From an uncultured Eubacteriales bacterium (GTDB lineage Bacteria > Bacillota_I > Bacilli_A > RF39 > UBA660), in NCBI GenBank assembly GCA_905211265.1, contig CAJMAC010000030.1, positions 1 to 7,990 on the forward strand: a DNA stretch of 7,990 nt. Direction: 5' to 3'. The notes below the pieces were generated by a model. It did not search any database. It was not told the DNA's origin and worked only from the letters and a program-made list of their open reading frames with translations. Below are positions 6,978 to 7,990 of this stretch, in pieces (position 1 is the first letter of the stretch; every line of letters starts with the position of its first letter). The position numbers were made by a program, and so were the translations under genes.

Positions 6978-7029
6978 CCTCCTCTCAAAAAGTCTACTAT
7001 TATTATAGTGTTTTTTCAATAAAAGTCAA
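6978..7029 (-). promoter_or_regulatory. Strong promoter and ribosome binding site of the 222-aa gene
   Basis: On the minus strand TTGACT (7029-7024), a 16-base spacer and a perfect TATAAT (7007-7002) form a near-consensus housekeeping promoter. The Shine-Dalgarno GAGAGGAGG (6986-6978) follows, eight bases before the ATG. This is the best promoter in the window. Confidence 0.75.
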
Positions 7030-7098
7030 GACATACTCCTTTATTTTGCTCTTATTTCCTTTTATTCTATATATAATCTATGAAATCATAATTATTTT

Positions 7099-7880
7099 TT
7101 ATCGTTCTAATTCATCATCTTTGCTATATTCATTTTTAATTGTATCTATATCATCATTATCTAAAATCTCTTCTTCATATAATTCATCAATTATATCATC
7201 ATATTTATTGGTAGAGAAAAATTTATCTTGTAAGAACTTAATAAGTTTATCCCTTAATTCTTCGAAATAATTTAACATTTCTTCTAGTGATGATACTTTA
7301 ACCTCTAACGTATCAATAGTATCATTTGCAAAATCTAATCTATTTTCTAAATCACTAATTCTATCTTCACGAGTAGTGATTTTTTCTTTAATTCTTTAAC
7401 TTCATTAGAATGATTTTTTAAATCTTGTTCATATTTATCTAGTATTACATTTATATCATTAGAATCTTTTAAATTAGAAGTAGTATCATTAGTTTGTTCT
7501 ATATATTTTTTAATTTTATTTATATCATTGTTTGAAATAGTATATTTATTTTTATTCATTATTGTTGACTTTAAATTATTTATAATATCATTTATCTCAT
7601 TTGATTTAGTATGTAATTGATTGGCTTTATCATTTAATTCTTTTAATTGCTTTTTATGTTTTTCTTGTTCTTTTCTATATTTATTATAATCTCTCATACT
7701 TGCAACATTAATATCAATATTTCTACCTTCTTCTTTATCTTTAAGAGAGTAGTTAAGATTATATGTTCTATTAAATGAACTAATACAATATCCTCTCATT
7801 TTATCTTGAATATTAACTAAACTAATTTTAGTAAATACATCTGATTTACCAACTTCTTTTAGGAATTGATATTTTCTATA
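7099..7880 (-). pseudogene. N-terminally truncated, frameshifted MobV relaxase
   Basis: The open frame begins at 7880 without a start codon, preceded by a TAA, and reads YQFLKEVGKSD, KMRGYCISSFN and YNLNYSLKDKEEGRNID, a stretch I recognise as the middle of MobV (Pre/Mob) relaxases of Gram-positive mobilisable elements. A long coiled coil follows (KYRKEQEKHKKQLKELNDK onward). The frame then ends at 7347, but the coil continues in another frame from about 7380 (ITTREDRISDLENRLD) to a TAA at 7101-7099. The end, KYDDIIDELYEEEILDNDDI and SKDDELER, parallels the first remnant. The break fits loss of one A in the A-rich stretch around 7381-7390. The catalytic N-terminal domain with its HUH-type histidines is missing. 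An ATG at 7799 could start translation, but no good Shine-Dalgarno precedes it. The gene cannot make a working relaxase. Confidence 0.82.
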
Positions 7881-7886
7881 TTAAAT

Positions 7887-7926
7887 CCAAAACTTCAAAA
7901 AGTCTGGACAGATTTCTCAATGGTGC
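7887..7926. repeat. att-like repeat, copy 2, at the tRNA-Thr 3' end
   Basis: The partner of 6139-6178 (29 of 40 identical, same orientation). It covers the last six tRNA bases (GCACCA on the minus strand) and 34 bases downstream. Its centre reads AACT-TCAAAA-AGTC (7891-7904), the same arms-plus-six-base-spacer layout as copy 1. The two copies bound a segment of about 1.75 kb holding the mob pseudogene and the 222-aa gene. A direct repeat that includes a tRNA 3' end is the usual trace of integration by a tyrosine recombinase. Confidence 0.5.
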
Positions 7927-7990
7927 CAAATATAAGAATCGAACTTATCTCTAAGCATTACGAGGGCCTTGTTCTACCACTAAACTAATT
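7921..7990 (-). tRNA. tRNA-Thr(CGU), partial at window edge
   Basis: Read on the minus strand, the last 70 bases fold as a tRNA lacking only the first four bases, which lie beyond the window. The D-arm is GTTT-AGTGGTA-GAAC. The anticodon loop CTCGTAA has anticodon CGT (codon ACG, Thr). The T-arm is ATAAG-TTCGATT-CTTAT. The 3' acceptor strand ATTTGGC, discriminator A and an encoded CCA complete it. The expected 5' start would be GCCAAAT, of which AAT is visible. The anticodon stem is weak (A-U, G-U, G-C, C-G and a C-U mismatch), so it may be a minor or degenerating isoacceptor. Its 3' end is the apparent integration target. Confidence 0.85.

Noticed and set aside
6985..6995. Third copy of the att-like sequence (TCAAAAAGTCT shared with 7895-7905)
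   Set aside because: Only 11 bases match, the AACT arm and GATTTC/ATGGTGC blocks are absent, and it lies in the leader of the 222-aa gene; chance is likely in such AT-rich DNA.
7375..7392. Programmed frameshift at the A-rich run of the mob gene
   Set aside because: The gene has already lost its N-terminal catalytic domain and start, so a simple inactivating base loss is the plainer explanation.

Overview
This is a very AT-rich window in which every convincing gene lies on the minus strand. Genes are small, densely packed and often overlapping. Shine-Dalgarno sites are of the AGGAGG/AAGGAG type, and promoters with TATAAT -10 boxes precede several operons. The look is that of a low-GC Gram-positive (Bacillota, possibly a gut lineage related to Erysipelotrichia or RF39-like Bacilli). 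That placement is inference from composition and protein style. TGA does not appear to encode tryptophan: W is TGG and the genes stay open under the standard code.

Read in the direction of transcription (high to low coordinates), the window starts with a tRNA-Thr(CGU) cut by the window edge. About 40 bases after its encoded CCA begins a truncated, frameshifted MobV-type mobilisation relaxase (7880-7099). Next is an intact 222-residue two-TM protein (6969-6301) with its own near-consensus promoter and a clean intrinsic terminator. An imperfect copy of the sequence at the tRNA 3' end follows at 6139-6178; it matches 7887-7926 at 29 of 40 positions and includes the terminal GCACCA. A second mobilisation-protein remnant, interrupted by an in-frame stop, follows (6064-5513). 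I read 5.5-8.0 kb as a decayed tRNA-Thr insertion hotspot holding the remains of at least two small mobilisable elements, with one intact cargo gene.

The rest (1-5.45 kb) looks chromosomal. A two-gene operon (5450-4819: a two-TM protein and an unrecognised 112-residue protein) has an extended -10 promoter and ends at an intrinsic terminator. A second run holds an unrecognised 257-residue helical protein, a calcineurin-like metallophosphoesterase with all metal ligands, and a three-TM protein. A third operon (2734-2) starts from its own extended -10 promoter. It has three overlapping genes: a 484-residue coiled-coil protein with a HigB/RelE-like C-terminal segment, a zinc-dependent phospholipase C-like protein, and a short lipoprotein.

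No CRISPR array, rRNA, complete insertion sequence, integrase or replication gene was seen. The most unusual items are the att-like repeat pair around a 1.75-kb segment with one intact membrane-protein gene, and the toxin-fold-like domain at the end of a long coiled-coil protein that is co-translated with a phospholipase-like protein.
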